A stretch of DNA of 6,382 bases from an uncultured Streptococcus sp. (GTDB lineage Bacteria > Bacillota > Bacilli > Lactobacillales > Aerococcaceae), in assembly GCA_916049935.1 (NCBI GenBank), contig CAJZJI010000047.1, positions 1 to 6,382 of the forward strand. Direction: 5' to 3'. The notes beneath the pieces are model-generated. The model was not told where the DNA came from and did not search any database. It was given only the letters and a program-made list of their open reading frames with translations. The translations under genes and the position numbers were made by a program. This document shows, piece by piece, positions 5,718-6,382 of this stretch; within the stretch, counting starts at the first letter, position 1, and the number at the start of each line of letters is the position of its first letter.

Positions 5718-6382
5718 ATGAAATATGCAGAAGAAGGATTACAATATCATATTCACACACGTAAAGGCGATGTAGGTCGTTATGTGATTTTACCAGGGGA
5801 CCCAAAACGTTGTGCAAAAATCGCAGAACATTTTGAAGATGCAAAACTAATTGCAGATAACCGCGAGTATGTGACATACACAGGATACTTAGATGGAGAA
5901 AAAGTCAGTGTGACATCAACAGGGATTGGTGGACCATCTGCTGCGATCGCGCTTGAAGAATTAGTACGCAGTGGTGCCGATACTTTTGTCCGTGTTGGAA
6001 CATGTGGCGGAATTGATATCGAAGTTAAAGGTGGCGATATCGTGATTGCGACAGGTGCGATTCGTACAGAAGGAACAACACGTGAGTACGCTCCAATCGA
6101 ATTCCCAGCGATTGCAAACTATGATGTAGTAACGGCACTTTTAAATGCTGGTAAGAGCTTAGGTTACACAACACATGCAGGCGTTGTTCAATGTAAAGAT
6201 TCATTCTATGGACAACATGAACCACAAGTAATGCCAGTAAGCTATGACTTACAAAACAAATGGGAAGCTTGGAAACGCCTAGGCGTGAAGGCTTCTGAAA
6301 TGGAATCAGCAGCGTTATTCGTAGTGGCTAGCCATTTAGGAGTTCGCGTTGGATCTACTTTCCTAGTAGTAGGGAACCAAGA
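5718..6382 (+). CDS. udp: Uridine phosphorylase (nucleoside phosphorylase-I family); 3' end cut by window edge
   Basis: The enzyme would split uridine with phosphate into uracil and ribose 1-phosphate for pyrimidine salvage in the cytosol. The 221 visible residues carry PGDPKR (26-31, phosphate-binding R31), STGIGGPSA (67-75), VRVGTCGG (91-98, phosphate-binding R92), DSFYGQ (161-166) and SEMESAALF (193-201), whose EME binds ribose. H11 probably contributes to the neighbouring subunit's site. Family members have about 250-260 residues, so only the end is missing. The ATG at 5718 has AAAGGA 8 bases upstream. An oddity is that E. coli Udp recognises uracil with Q166 and R168; here FYGQHEP keeps a glutamine but has no arginine at the matching place. 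From memory this variant is common in Bacillota proteins annotated as uridine phosphorylase, but another nucleoside is possible. It is preceded by a structured leader and follows coiA without a clear terminator. Confidence 0.9.
   Translation, partial: MKYAEEGLQYHIHTRKGDVGRYVILPGDPKRCAKIAEHFEDAKLIADNREYVTYTGYLDGEKVSVTSTGIGGPSAAIALEELVRSGADTFVRVGTCGGIDIEVKGGDIVIATGAIRTEGTTREYAPIEFPAIANYDVVTALLNAGKSLGYTTHAGVVQCKDSFYGQHEPQVMPVSYDLQNKWEAWKRLGVKASEMESAALFVVASHLGVRVGSTFLVVGNQ

Overview
The window looks like ordinary chromosome from a low-GC Gram-positive bacterium of the order Lactobacillales. The grounds are strong AGGAGG-type ribosome binding sites, AT-biased codons, short intergenic gaps closed by hairpin-plus-T-run terminators, and a gene set typical of that group: a DUF368 protein, a DegV/FakB protein, a short DhaS-type TetR regulator, oleate hydratase, CoiA and uridine phosphorylase. 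A Carnobacteriaceae or Aerococcaceae-like host is a guess only; the sequence does not fix the genus. I see no mobile element, CRISPR array, tRNA or rRNA.

Layout. Positions 1-779 (minus strand) hold the N-terminal 259 codons of a DUF368 membrane protein (PopT, undecaprenyl-phosphate translocase family), cut by the window edge. The divergent gap 780-972 carries a promoter in each direction. Positions 973-1848 encode a DegV-family fatty-acid-binding protein closest in motifs to FakB1, followed by a terminator. Positions 1896-2441 encode a TetR-family regulator, followed by a hairpin that is both a good terminator and a nearly perfect long palindrome. Positions 2579-4351 encode a full-length oleate hydratase with its catalytic residues intact, closed by a textbook terminator. 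Positions 4415-5512 encode the competence protein CoiA. A 205-base gap with four consecutive predicted hairpins leads into a uridine phosphorylase (5718 to the window end, 3' end missing).

How the genes may work together. The centre of the window can be read as a fatty-acid-handling locus. A FakB-like carrier would bind exogenous acyl chains for the fatty acid kinase, a TetR regulator would sense a ligand, and oleate hydratase would convert unsaturated fatty acids to hydroxy fatty acids. The palindrome TGTCCAAAGTTTGGACA between tetR and ohyA is a plausible operator. This link is inference from gene order and the palindrome. PopT, CoiA and uridine phosphorylase belong to envelope lipid recycling, DNA uptake and nucleoside salvage, with no evident tie to that locus.

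The least explained sequence is the structured leader of the uridine phosphorylase gene. It matches no riboswitch class I can recall and contains a segment able to mask the ribosome binding site. I found no convincing evidence for a wholly new multi-gene system here.
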